NCBI RefSeq assembly: GCF_016612545.1 | Contig: NZ_JAENRY010000003.1 | Coordinates: forward strand, 1-64,000 | Direction: 5' to 3' | Length of the DNA stretch: 64,000 nt | Origin: Streptomyces sp. MBT65 | Lineage (GTDB): Bacteria > Actinomycetota > Actinomycetes > Streptomycetales > Streptomycetaceae | Made by a program: the position numbers and the translations under genes | Notes under the pieces: generated by a model | Told to the model about the DNA's origin: nothing | Databases searched by the model: none | The model's input: only the letters and a program-made list of their open reading frames with translations | Shown here: piece by piece, positions 49,902-57,213 of the stretch | How positions within the stretch are numbered: the stretch's first letter is position 1 | Layout: every line of letters starts with the position of its first letter

Positions 49902-50345
49902 TCAGGGGTTGGTGGCGCGGCCTCCGAAGACCTTCGCCAGTTCGGCGGCACCACTGCCGTGGCGGCCGCCGAAACGGATCACTGTCGGGTTGCGCCGCTT
50001 GACGATTCCCGGCCTGGGGATCGGCTCAGGCGGCTTCAACCTGCGGGTCTTCTTCGGATCGCCGTGCAGCTTGACCATCGTGAAAGTGGTCTCGCGCTGG
50101 GCGTCGACGATGGACGCCAGCAGCTGCCGGTCCGGGGTCCAGAAGTCCTCGTCGGGCTTCGACTTGCGTACGGCCCGCGCGGTGGCCGAGTCCCACGGCA
50201 GATACCTGAGGAACACCCTCAGTTCCCGCCAGCTCATCTCGCCCCGGTACAGCTCCAGCAGGGACCGGCCCGGCCAGTACCGGGCGATGTCCCACTCGAC
50301 TGCCTCCCCGTGCTCCGTCAGGAAGCGGCGGAGGCCGGCGATTCC
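49902..50345 (-). CDS. Tail assembly chaperone, -1 frameshift extension (gpGT-like)
   Basis: This frame joins the upstream chaperone by a -1 slip at C CCG GGG (50351-50345) and reads GIAGLRRFLTEHGEAVEWDI, then SLLELYRGEMSWRELRVFL, to 49902. The product would be about 250 residues. Its own ATG at 50237 lies far inside and lacks a good ribosome site. Before the tape measure, the exact place of the lambda G/GT arrangement. Confidence 0.8.
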   Translation of the reverse strand, partial: GIAGLRRFLTEHGEAVEWDIARYWPGRSLLELYRGEMSWRELRVFLRYLPWDSATARAVRKSKPDEDFWTPDRQLLASIVDAQRETTFTMVKLHGDPKKTRRLKPPEPIPRPGIVKRRNPTVIRFGGRHGSGAAELAKVFGGRATNP

Positions 50346-50656
50346 CCCGGGGCCATCCCGCCCCGCTTCTGCCAGTCGAGGGCGATGACCTCAAGGTCGC
50401 CGAGCTGGAACCCGGCCGCGTACATCTCTTTGACCTTCTCCTCGCCGAGGACCTCTTCCAGCACGGCGAAGGTGTCGTTGAGGTTGCCGACCTTCTCCTG
50501 CAGCTGCCAGGCCAGCGCGCGCATGGGCGGCAGGGTGAAGGTGACGCCGAGTGCCTCGTAGTTCGTCGGGGTGGGCAGCGCGTCGCGCTTCTGCTGGATG
50601 AGCGCGTCCAGAGAGACGGTCTCGGTTCCGGGGTTCTTCTTGCTGGTCGTGCTCAC
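50318..50656 (-). CDS. Tail assembly chaperone (gpG-like)
   Basis: 112 residues when no slip occurs: VSLDALIQQKRDALPTPTNY, then TFTLPPMRALAWQLQEKVGN and FQLGDLEVIALDWQKRGGM. This fits the Gp13/gpG chaperone class that coats the tape measure during tail assembly. A small fraction of ribosomes should continue in the -1 frame. GAGGAGAGC ribosome site. Confidence 0.85.
   Translation of the reverse strand: MSTTSKKNPGTETVSLDALIQQKRDALPTPTNYEALGVTFTLPPMRALAWQLQEKVGNLNDTFAVLEEVLGEEKVKEMYAAGFQLGDLEVIALDWQKRGGMAPGESPASAAS
50345..50351 (-). other. Programmed -1 frameshift site (slippery heptamer)
   Basis: On the reverse strand the codons are GC[C CCG GGG] GAA, an exact X XXY YYZ heptamer. Slipping back one base turns the next codon to GGA and opens the 148-codon downstream frame. 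Confidence 0.8.
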
Positions 50657-50692
50657 GGTGCTCTCCTCGCGGCGGGTGGTAGCGGGTTGTGC

Positions 50693-50732
50693 CCCCTGGC
50701 AGACGCGACCCGCATCGCACGCCTGCCAGGGG
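50693..50732 (-). terminator. Hairpin after the major tail protein gene
   Basis: CCCCTGGCAG and CTGCCAGGGG form a ten-base stem, loop 20 bases, between the tail-tube stop and the chaperone start. It may lower expression of the chaperones relative to the tube. Confidence 0.45.
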
Positions 50733-50752
50733 AGTCAGAGGGGATCCGCCGG

Positions 50753-51319
50753 TCAGGCGGCCAGGGCCCAGGACGGGTCGTTGGACAGCCACGTCGCGAT
50801 CTCCGGCGCCGAGGAGGCGTAGGCGGAGACGGTCATCTCCAGGCCGACGGCGGCGGAGCGGCCGAGCGTGATGGTGCCCCGGTCGGTGATCTCACCGCGT
50901 GGGATGACCAGCCGGTTGACGATCGAGCCGTCGACCCACTCCAGGCCGAACGCGAACTCCTGCGGGCCGGGCGCGGCGGGGATGTCGAGCCGGTACACGG
51001 TGTCCGCAACGACCTCGCTGATCGTCGCCCCCGGGAAGAACGCGGTGACGGTCCTGGCCTTGAGCTCGATGGCCGTGAACCCGAGCGTCATGTCGACGCT
51101 GGTGAGGATCCGGCGCACCGGGCTGAGGGACTGCCACGCGTTGATGTCCTCGACGTCGGTGGAGTACTCCATCGAGACGCCGTCGTCGGACATGTAGCCC
51201 AGGTCGACCCAGGCCGCGTCCCACGGCGCGGTCAGGTCCGCCGGCGCGGTGGTGCCCTTGGGCGCCATGAAGATCGAGCCGTTGAGTGCGGCCCTTACGT
51301 TGTCTGCATCGTTCGACAC
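50753..51319 (-). CDS. Major tail protein (tail tube)
   Basis: 188 residues from GTG 51319 (TGGAGG site). The start is typical of phage tube proteins: VRAALNGSIFMAPKGTTAPA, then VDLGYMSDDGVSMEYSTDVE and DVEDINAWQSLSPVRRILTS. Beta-rich. Placed between tail terminator and chaperones, as in siphoviruses. Confidence 0.85.
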   Translation of the reverse strand: MSNDADNVRAALNGSIFMAPKGTTAPADLTAPWDAAWVDLGYMSDDGVSMEYSTDVEDINAWQSLSPVRRILTSVDMTLGFTAIELKARTVTAFFPGATISEVVADTVYRLDIPAAPGPQEFAFGLEWVDGSIVNRLVIPRGEITDRGTITLGRSAAVGLEMTVSAYASSAPEIATWLSNDPSWALAA

Positions 51320-51384
51320 GGATGCCTCCAGGCATGCGAGGGACCCGCCCGACCGGTGGCCGACGGGTACGGGAAGGGCGCGGG

Positions 51385-51813
51385 TTACAGGGCAGGCAGG
51401 GCGCGCAGACGCATCTGCATCACCAGCACGTACCGGGGAATCGGGGTGGTCTCCGCATCGGGCTGATACGGGAGCCACGGCAGCGAGATGTCGGCGACGG
51501 AGTAGATCTGAGCGCCGTTGACGGTGGTGCCCTCGGCTGCCCGCAGGTATGCGCGGGCCAGCTGGGCGAGGTCGTGCGCCTGGCCTTTCTCGGCGGCCAG
51601 GACGTCGATGTCGAGGGTGATGTCCTCGGTGACGAACCGCTGGACGGTGGCGCCGCCGCCGCGGGTCACGGACACCACGCCCGTCGTCACCGCGGCGGCC
51701 AGGTCCTCCGGCCACTCGGTACCGACGGTGACGCCGGCCTCCAGCGCGGCCCGCAGCACGGTGACCGCGACGAGCTCGGCGTCCGGGAAGACAACGACGG
51801 GCTGCGGGCTCAC
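51385..51813 (-). CDS. Tail terminator/completion protein
   Basis: 142 residues: VVVFPDAELVAVTVLRAALE, then ITLDIDVLAAEKGQAHDLAQ and YVLVMQMRLRAL. Size, beta-alpha pattern and place (just before the tail tube) fit the tail terminator family. Overlaps the upstream gene by four bases. Confidence 0.7.
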   Translation of the reverse strand: MSPQPVVVFPDAELVAVTVLRAALEAGVTVGTEWPEDLAAAVTTGVVSVTRGGGATVQRFVTEDITLDIDVLAAEKGQAHDLAQLARAYLRAAEGTTVNGAQIYSVADISLPWLPYQPDAETTPIPRYVLVMQMRLRALPAL

Positions 51814-52040
51814 TGCCGGCGCCGAGTCGTCTTCGGTGTATCAACGAGCTCCGGTGCCCCGGCCGCCTCCGGCTCGGCCGGCGCTTCCGGCTCGGGTGAG
51901 TGCCCGGCATCGGCGGAGGCCGCCGTGCCGTGAGCGACGCGGCCGTCGCGCACCAGCTGCCTGAGCTCGTCGTCCGTAACATCGAGTTCGGCGCCGGGCG
52001 CGCGGCCGGCGTGCCAGTGAGCAAGCACAATCCGTGGCAT
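51810..52040 (-). CDS. Small acidic phage protein in the neck region
   Basis: 76 residues. ~40 structured residues (MPRIVLAHWHAGRAPGAELD, then ELRQLVRDGRVA) and an Ala/Pro/Glu-rich tail. Similar short proteins occur in head-tail modules; role unknown. Confidence 0.6.
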   Translation of the reverse strand: MPRIVLAHWHAGRAPGAELDVTDDELRQLVRDGRVAHGTAASADAGHSPEPEAPAEPEAAGAPELVDTPKTTRRRQ

Positions 52041-52453
52041 CAGCTGGTACTCCTTAGGGAATCAAGCCCGCGGCCCAATGGCCGGTACTTCGGTGAGTAG
52101 CCGCCCTGCGGCCGGGCACGGGCCGACTGGAAGCGGCCTCGGCTGTCGCGGCTCCTGGTCTGATGGGGCCCAGTGCCGAACTCCACCTGCAGACTCCAGG
52201 GCGCGCCGGCCCCGAACTCGCCCCGCCAGCCGTTGTTCTGCAGATGCGCCGACGAGTAGATCTGGTCCTTGTACTCGCCGTGCCTGCTCACACCGGGCTT
52301 CCAGGTCGGCCCCGCGTACGTGGGCGCGAAGCCGCGGGTGAAGGCCGCACCCCGCTGGGCCGTGTCGAGCAGCAGAGTGTGCATCCCCTCGCTTCTGGCG
52401 ATCTCGGTGAAGAGACGGGGATTGGGCACGAATCGGAAGGTCCCACTCGGCAC
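52040..52453 (-). CDS. Neck/minor tail protein (HK97 gp10-like position)
   Basis: 137 residues, basic. FVPNPRLFTEIARSEGMHTL, then EFGAGAPWSLQVEFGTGPHQ, the E-x-G-T-..H pattern of gp10-type proteins, with an Arg-rich tail. One-base overlap with the next gene. Confidence 0.65.
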   Translation of the reverse strand: MPSGTFRFVPNPRLFTEIARSEGMHTLLLDTAQRGAAFTRGFAPTYAGPTWKPGVSRHGEYKDQIYSSAHLQNNGWRGEFGAGAPWSLQVEFGTGPHQTRSRDSRGRFQSARARPQGGYSPKYRPLGRGLDSLRSTS

Positions 52454-52454
52454 G

Positions 52455-52796
52455 TCAGGTCACCTCTTTGAGCTGGGCCTCGATGTGGCGGACGCCCGCA
52501 GGGACGGGCCAGCGCCCGACCTTGCCGGTGACTTCGAGCGTCATGCCGTCGACCTCCAGGCGGTCGGTCTCCCGGAGGTCGGGCATCGTGCCGGGCGATG
52601 AGACGAGCAGGTAGCCGGTGACAGTGATCTGCTTGTCGTCGGTGTCCTCGCTGCTGCCCCCGGCCGGCTGGACGTTGATCTCGTCGATCGGGATCCGATC
52701 GGCCGTATCGCCGTAGTCCCGCTTCTTGTTGCCGTACCGGTCGCCGCTGACGGACGGCCGGACGATGACGCCGGACTGCTCGTAGAGGGCGCTCAC
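52455..52796 (-). CDS. Head closure/neck protein
   Basis: 113 residues from GTG 52796. SALYEQSGVIVRPSVSGDRY, then LEVTGKVGRWPVPAGVRHIE. Small beta protein in the spot of the head-closure (gp16/gp7-like) component. Overlaps the adaptor stop by four bases. Confidence 0.6.
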   Translation of the reverse strand: MSALYEQSGVIVRPSVSGDRYGNKKRDYGDTADRIPIDEINVQPAGGSSEDTDDKQITVTGYLLVSSPGTMPDLRETDRLEVDGMTLEVTGKVGRWPVPAGVRHIEAQLKEVT

Positions 52797-53422
52797 GACT
52801 GCGTCACCGACCAGGACGTCGATCGCATGTAGGCCTTCAGCAGCGCCTCGTGGTCGGAGGTCAGGGACCCGGTGCCGAAGGTCTCCACCGTGTGGGTCAC
52901 GGAGGTGGCGCCGGCGGACTCCGACCGCAGCCGGTTCGGGTTGGCGAGGGTTGCTGCGGCCAGGTCCAGGCAGATACCCACGAGGTCGTCGGGGATCTCC
53001 AGGAAGCCGTGCGAGTACGTCACCATCACCAGGTCGGCCCAGATCCCGATGCGCTGGCGGTGGGGCCAGCCCAGCAGGCGGGAAGCGGGCCACGTCTCGC
53101 CACGGTGGAGTTCGGAGCCCTTGCGTACGAAGTCCCGTCCCTCCACCGCAGGGATCTCCAGGCCGGTGCCGTCGACGATTTCCACCACCGTCAAGGGGTT
53201 GTCGTCATCGACGACCAACGGCCGTTGAGGCAGAGTCAGCACACGCTGGCCGCCGTTGAGGGTGACGGTGTCTGCGGCGACGAAGCTGAGGATCTGCTTC
53301 GTACGGTTGCGGATCGCGCCGGAGGCGATCCGGAGCGCGAGCTGCGCCTCGGCGTCCGAGGCTGGCTTCTGTCCCGGGTACGCCATCAGGTCATCAACGG
53401 TCGCGAGATAGGGCAGAGGCAC
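52793..53422 (-). CDS. Head-tail adaptor (connector) protein
   Basis: 209 residues. YLATVDDLMAYPGQKPASDA, then EAQLALRIASGAIRNRTKQI and a C-terminal helical part. This follows the gp6/gp15 adaptor pattern (beta core plus helix bundle). Binds the portal from outside. Confidence 0.7.
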   Translation of the reverse strand: MPLPYLATVDDLMAYPGQKPASDAEAQLALRIASGAIRNRTKQILSFVAADTVTLNGGQRVLTLPQRPLVVDDDNPLTVVEIVDGTGLEIPAVEGRDFVRKGSELHRGETWPASRLLGWPHRQRIGIWADLVMVTYSHGFLEIPDDLVGICLDLAAATLANPNRLRSESAGATSVTHTVETFGTGSLTSDHEALLKAYMRSTSWSVTQS

Positions 53423-53438
53423 AACGCCCCCTCTCTTG

Positions 53439-53822
53439 CTACGCGCTGGCCGCCGCCGTCTTCTCGAGCTGCACGATCAGCGTGGAACGCGGCTGCGGCT
53501 TGGCCTTCTCCAGCTCCAGCACCTGGGCGGCTCGAGCCGGGTCGGCGCCGACCCAGTCGAGGACGTCCTTCACCGGTGCGTCGATGTTCAGCTCGACCGG
53601 CGGGGGCGGCGGCGTAGCGAGCTGCTGCTCCTGGCCGTCGTCGGCGACGTCCAGGCCGAGCTCCTCGGCGAGGGCGCGGGCGTCCTCGTCGTCCGGGCGT
53701 ACGGCGGCCCGGGTGTTGAGGAGGAACACGGCCACGTCGGAGTCGACGGCCTCGCCCTCGGACACGTCGATGGGGACGTGGTTGTAGAAGAACCTGAATG
53801 CCTCTTTGGCGACGACGCGCAC
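53439..53822 (-). CDS. Hypothetical protein between capsid and adaptor
   Basis: 127 residues. The N-terminal ~55 (MRVVAKEAFRFFYNHVPIDV) is a small beta barrel-like segment; a Pro run (PPPPPVELNID) leads to a helical end with VKDVLDWVGADPARAAQVLE. No ortholog recognised; may be a head decoration or linker. Confidence 0.6.
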   Translation of the reverse strand: MRVVAKEAFRFFYNHVPIDVSEGEAVDSDVAVFLLNTRAAVRPDDEDARALAEELGLDVADDGQEQQLATPPPPPVELNIDAPVKDVLDWVGADPARAAQVLELEKAKPQPRSTLIVQLEKTAAASA

Positions 53823-53843
53823 CCGAGACCTCCCTTCTGTCGG

Positions 53844-53871
53844 CCGGCCGGGGCCGCGCGGCCCCGGCCGG
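53844..53871 (-). terminator. 28-bp perfect palindrome after the capsid gene
   Basis: CCGGCCGGGGCCGC and its exact complement, with no loop bases; the centre would open as a small loop. Eight bases after the major capsid stop. Likely ends much of the head transcript, giving more capsid than later products. Confidence 0.6.
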
Positions 53872-53879
53872 GGAGACGG

Positions 53880-55199
53880 TCAGTTCTCGGAGTGCTCCAG
53901 AACGACGGCCCGCTTGTACAGGGCCGGGTCGCCGCTGGCGGACAGAGAGTCGGACGGCGCGGCGTAGTCGCCGGTCCAAGCCCACGAGGTGGACACGACC
54001 TGCATCAGGCGGTCCTGCGGCGGACGGATGATCCGCGCGACCTGCACGCCGGGGGCCACCTCGATCATCTGGATCTCGCCGACGTCGCCGACGCCGGTCT
54101 CCTCCAGGAGCGCGGCCTGGTCCTCGAACGGTGCGGCGACCAGGCAGCCGGCGCCGACCACGATCGGCCGGTGCACGTTGACGCTCAGGCCGTCGGTGCC
54201 AGTGGCCAGCGTGGGCGCCTCCAGGTTCCGGACCCAGTCGAGGCCTCCGAAGGTGCCCAGGCTCAGCGTGCGGTAGACGTCGGAGTCGCCGCGGCCCTGG
54301 TAGAGCTGCTTGAACTCGGAGTCGGCGAAGAGCTGGCCCTCGGTGTCGGCGTCGATGTGCGCGACGTAGTTGCCGTTGACGGTCGGGACGCTCATCTTCC
54401 GCAGCCGGATGACTGCGGCGCGGAACATCGCGAACGTGGCGAGGTTGCCGGAGGCGAGATTGTAGGCGGTGGCCTGGGTACCCGGGCGGATGGTGACCGG
54501 CGCGTTGGCCGCCAGCACGGAGTCACCGACGGCGTCGACCCGCGCGGTGCCCAGCGTCAGCGTCTTCGTGCCGACGTTGACGCCGGTGACGGTGTTGCCC
54601 GTACCGCCGATGGTGACGGTGAGCGGGTTGGAGGCGGACACATCGGTCGGTACGCCGTTGACGAGGACCTTAGCGAACCCGTTCACCGAGGACACGATCA
54701 TCGACGTGTCGGAGCTGCCGGCGGTGGTGCACCAGGTCCTGCCGCCGGCGTAGCCCGCGTACAGCTTGTCCCGCGCGAGCCGGTTCAGGGACTGGCCCGC
54801 GTGGGTGCCCAGGTTCTGCACGTCGGCCATGTACTTCGACGCGAGGGTCATCTTCGACCCGAGCATGTTGGTGTCGACGGACTTGCCGTACTGGTCCATC
54901 GTGACGGTCCACTGCTCCAGGCTGTACGACCCGGTGGACGGGTCGGAGCCGGTGATCGGAGTGGTGTCCGGGGCGATCAGGCCCTTACGGGTCATGATCT
55001 TGGTGTCGCCGAGTCCGCCCTGCCACGGCTCCGGGTCGGCGATGGCCGGGAAGATGAACTCCGGCGTCAGCGCGTTCTGGAAGACGCGGTCGAGCATGCC
55101 GTTCTGCATCGCCGCGCGGATCGCGGCCGGAAGCGTCGACCGCACATCGTGGCGGGCGAGCCTGAACCACGGCTTCTTGGCAGCCGTCTGTACGGTCAT
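53880..55199 (-). CDS. Major capsid protein
   Basis: 439 residues. AMQNGMLDRVFQNALTPEFI, then GLGDTKIMTRKGLIAPDTTP, DQYGKSVDTNMLGSKMTLAS and a GNYVAHIDADTEGQLFADSE segment. This resembles the N4-gp56/P22-coat side of the HK97-fold capsid families. Located between scaffold/protease and connectors. No obvious N-terminal delta-domain to cleave; see the Prp-like gene next to it. Confidence 0.85.
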   Translation of the reverse strand: MTVQTAAKKPWFRLARHDVRSTLPAAIRAAMQNGMLDRVFQNALTPEFIFPAIADPEPWQGGLGDTKIMTRKGLIAPDTTPITGSDPSTGSYSLEQWTVTMDQYGKSVDTNMLGSKMTLASKYMADVQNLGTHAGQSLNRLARDKLYAGYAGGRTWCTTAGSSDTSMIVSSVNGFAKVLVNGVPTDVSASNPLTVTIGGTGNTVTGVNVGTKTLTLGTARVDAVGDSVLAANAPVTIRPGTQATAYNLASGNLATFAMFRAAVIRLRKMSVPTVNGNYVAHIDADTEGQLFADSEFKQLYQGRGDSDVYRTLSLGTFGGLDWVRNLEAPTLATGTDGLSVNVHRPIVVGAGCLVAAPFEDQAALLEETGVGDVGEIQMIEVAPGVQVARIIRPPQDRLMQVVSTSWAWTGDYAAPSDSLSASGDPALYKRAVVLEHSEN

Positions 55200-55204
55200 C
55201 GTCT

Positions 55205-55393
55205 CTACTCCTGTGTGATCTCTACGGACACGAGGTCCGGGTACTGCTGGGCGTACTGCTCCAGGCCCAGCAGCGCGGTTTGGGTGATTGCCGTGATGGC
55301 TGCGCAGACCCGGCCGTCTTCGACGTGACCCTCGTGGCCGTCGACCTCGATGCAGGTGCGGCCAATGCCCAGGCGGGCGCGGACGTGGATCAC
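55205..55393 (-). CDS. Prp-like cysteine protease (short)
   Basis: 62 residues. VDGHEGHVEDGRVCAAITAI aligns with the DGHA...DIVCA active-site stretch of ribosomal-processing cysteine protease Prp, with His20 and Cys30. The family usually runs ~105 residues; this lacks the C-terminal half. In staphylococcal phages Prp cleaves scaffold and capsid N-termini; its place between scaffold and capsid here suggests a similar job. Start overlaps the scaffold stop by four bases. Confidence 0.65.
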   Translation of the reverse strand: MIHVRARLGIGRTCIEVDGHEGHVEDGRVCAAITAITQTALLGLEQYAQQYPDLVSVEITQE

Positions 55394-56133
55394 GTGCGGG
55401 GACGGAACCCCGGGGCGATCTTGGCGAGCTCGGCCCTGAACTCCTCGTCGCTCGCCGTACGGAAGTCCGTGGCCGGACTGCCGGGCCGTGGACCCTGGCC
55501 CGGGTCCGGCTTCGGCCGCTGCTTGGCCGGGTCCGCCGGCGGGTCGGTCTGCGGGTCCGCCGGCGAGGCGGATGCCTTGCGCAGGTGGGGCTTGCGCGCC
55601 AGGAGCGCGGCGAGGTCGGTACGGATCTGCTCCGTGTCGATGTCGCCGCTGTCGTCGGCGTACGTCGACAGGTCCAGGAACGCGATCGCGTCCTCGGAGT
55701 CCGCGAAGTCGGCGGCTGCCGCGCGTACTTCGGCGGTGACCGCGCGCGTCGTCGCAGCCTCGGCCCGGGCCGTGGCCCGCTGGGCCTCGCCCTGGGCCTT
55801 CTCAAGGTCGTTCTTCTGCGCGTCCTCGAACTCCTGAACCTTGCGCTCAGCAGCGTCGGCGCGCTTCTTCTCGTCCGCCGCGGCCTTCTTGGCCGCGTTG
55901 CGCTCGGTCTTCATCGTGTCGAGCGCGCGCTTGCCAGGGTCGCCGAGCTGTCCGGTGCCGTCCGGATCGGCGGGGTCGGGGTCAGCCGGGTTGGGGTCGG
56001 CCGGGTCACCCGGCGGGTTGGGCGGCGTCGGGTCCGCCGGCGGGTTGACCGGGGCGGGGTCGTCGTGCCGGGTCAGCTGGAACCAGTCCGCGCCGTGAGC
56101 GGCGGACAGCCAGCGGTTACGGGTTGCGTGCAT
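55390..56133 (-). CDS. Scaffold protein
   Basis: 247 residues. A Pro/Asp-rich repeat zone (PADPNPADPDPADPDG, ~35-60) precedes a long Ala/Glu/Lys coiled coil (~70-145; KKAAADEKKRADAAERKVQE) and a polar tail with FRTASDEEFRAELAKIAPGF. This composition and the site before the capsid gene are typical of phage scaffolds. Confidence 0.8.
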   Translation of the reverse strand: MHATRNRWLSAAHGADWFQLTRHDDPAPVNPPADPTPPNPPGDPADPNPADPDPADPDGTGQLGDPGKRALDTMKTERNAAKKAAADEKKRADAAERKVQEFEDAQKNDLEKAQGEAQRATARAEAATTRAVTAEVRAAAADFADSEDAIAFLDLSTYADDSGDIDTEQIRTDLAALLARKPHLRKASASPADPQTDPPADPAKQRPKPDPGQGPRPGSPATDFRTASDEEFRAELAKIAPGFRPRT

Positions 56134-56199
56134 GGTGAGGTGTCTCCCGTTGCGGGATCGGTGACCTTGGCATTGCGCCTGGTCAGGCGGGTGAAGTGG

Positions 56200-57213
56200 C
56201 TACGCGATGTAGCCGTAGCGGCGCAGTAGCCGCAGTTCCTCGTCGCGGTTGCCACCCGCGAGTCGGAAGATCTCTGAGGGCATCAGCCGGGGGTTTCGCG
56301 AGCGGAAGTACCGCGTCGTCGTCGCGTGGCCGTAGCGCTGGCCGGCGAAGCGAGCGAACTGATCGCCCTCCCGGGCCCTGCTGCGGCCGTACACGCTGCG
56401 CCGTGTGGCGCCCTCGTGGGTGATCTGCACGTCTTGGCCGTGGTGGCTGGCCGTGTCCATGCCCCTGCGGGCGTTGACGACCTGGCCGACGTCGGCGCCA
56501 GCCGCGATGGCCCGCGCCCCGTCCGCGGTGAAGACGCGCCGCCGCTGCTCGGAGGTCATCCGGGCGACGAGCTGGGCGGGGGTGGGGACGTCCGGCCACT
56601 GGTCCTCGCGCAGGGGCAGCGTCTGGCAGTCGCAGTTCGGATGCCGCAGGAACCCTTCGGAGTGCCGGTACATCTGGCCGGACAGGACGATGCACCGCGC
56701 GCACGCGGGCAGGTGGACCACACGGACGTACGCCACGCAGGACCGGTTGGCGGCCATGCCCACCTGGTCCGCCGAGCGCGCGGTGTCGGCGATCGCCGTG
56801 GAGGCGTACATCGCCATGTCCGTGAGGCCGCCGAGCATGGCCTCCTCGGGGGTGAGCCCTGCGGCCAGGCGCCGCCGTACGCCGATCGCCGGCAGGAACA
56901 GCAACGTCTCCAGCGAGCCGCCGCCCGGGGCGATCCCCGTGAACGCCGTGGCGATGAGGGCCGCTTCTGCTGCGGCGCTGCCGCCTTGCGCGACCATCTG
57001 GGCCGCGATGTAGGCCTGGGCGGCATCGGCGACGGTGAACTGCCCCGCCACGACGGCCGAGGCGATCCTCGCCCCGGCCTCGCCCAGCAGGTCGTCCTCG
57101 ACCGACTGCGCGGACATGCCCCGCCACAGTTCCTGGATCTGCTCGATGATGGCCCGGATGGTCGAGGTGACCTGCTCGTACCGGGTCCGGGCGAGCTCAG
57201 GCGGCGTGGCCAC
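56200..57213 (-). CDS. MuF-like head morphogenesis protein
   Basis: 337 residues from GTG 57213. Helical N-terminal half (RTRYEQVTSTIRAIIEQIQE), then VGMAANRSCVAYVRVVHLPA, CARCIVLSGQMYRHSEGFLR and HPNCDCQTLPL, the VIP2/MuF minor capsid signature with Cys/His. A Tyr-rich basic C-terminus follows. Overlaps the portal stop by 17 bases. Usually binds the portal and enters the head. Confidence 0.75.
   Translation of the reverse strand: MATPPELARTRYEQVTSTIRAIIEQIQELWRGMSAQSVEDDLLGEAGARIASAVVAGQFTVADAAQAYIAAQMVAQGGSAAAEAALIATAFTGIAPGGGSLETLLFLPAIGVRRRLAAGLTPEEAMLGGLTDMAMYASTAIADTARSADQVGMAANRSCVAYVRVVHLPACARCIVLSGQMYRHSEGFLRHPNCDCQTLPLREDQWPDVPTPAQLVARMTSEQRRRVFTADGARAIAAGADVGQVVNARRGMDTASHHGQDVQITHEGATRRSVYGRSRAREGDQFARFAGQRYGHATTTRYFRSRNPRLMPSEIFRLAGGNRDEELRLLRRYGYIA

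Noticed and set aside
49902..50237. Second tail chaperone as a stand-alone gene from ATG 50237
   Set aside because: The frame continues upstream with good chaperone-like sequence to the slippery site; no ribosome site precedes the ATG.
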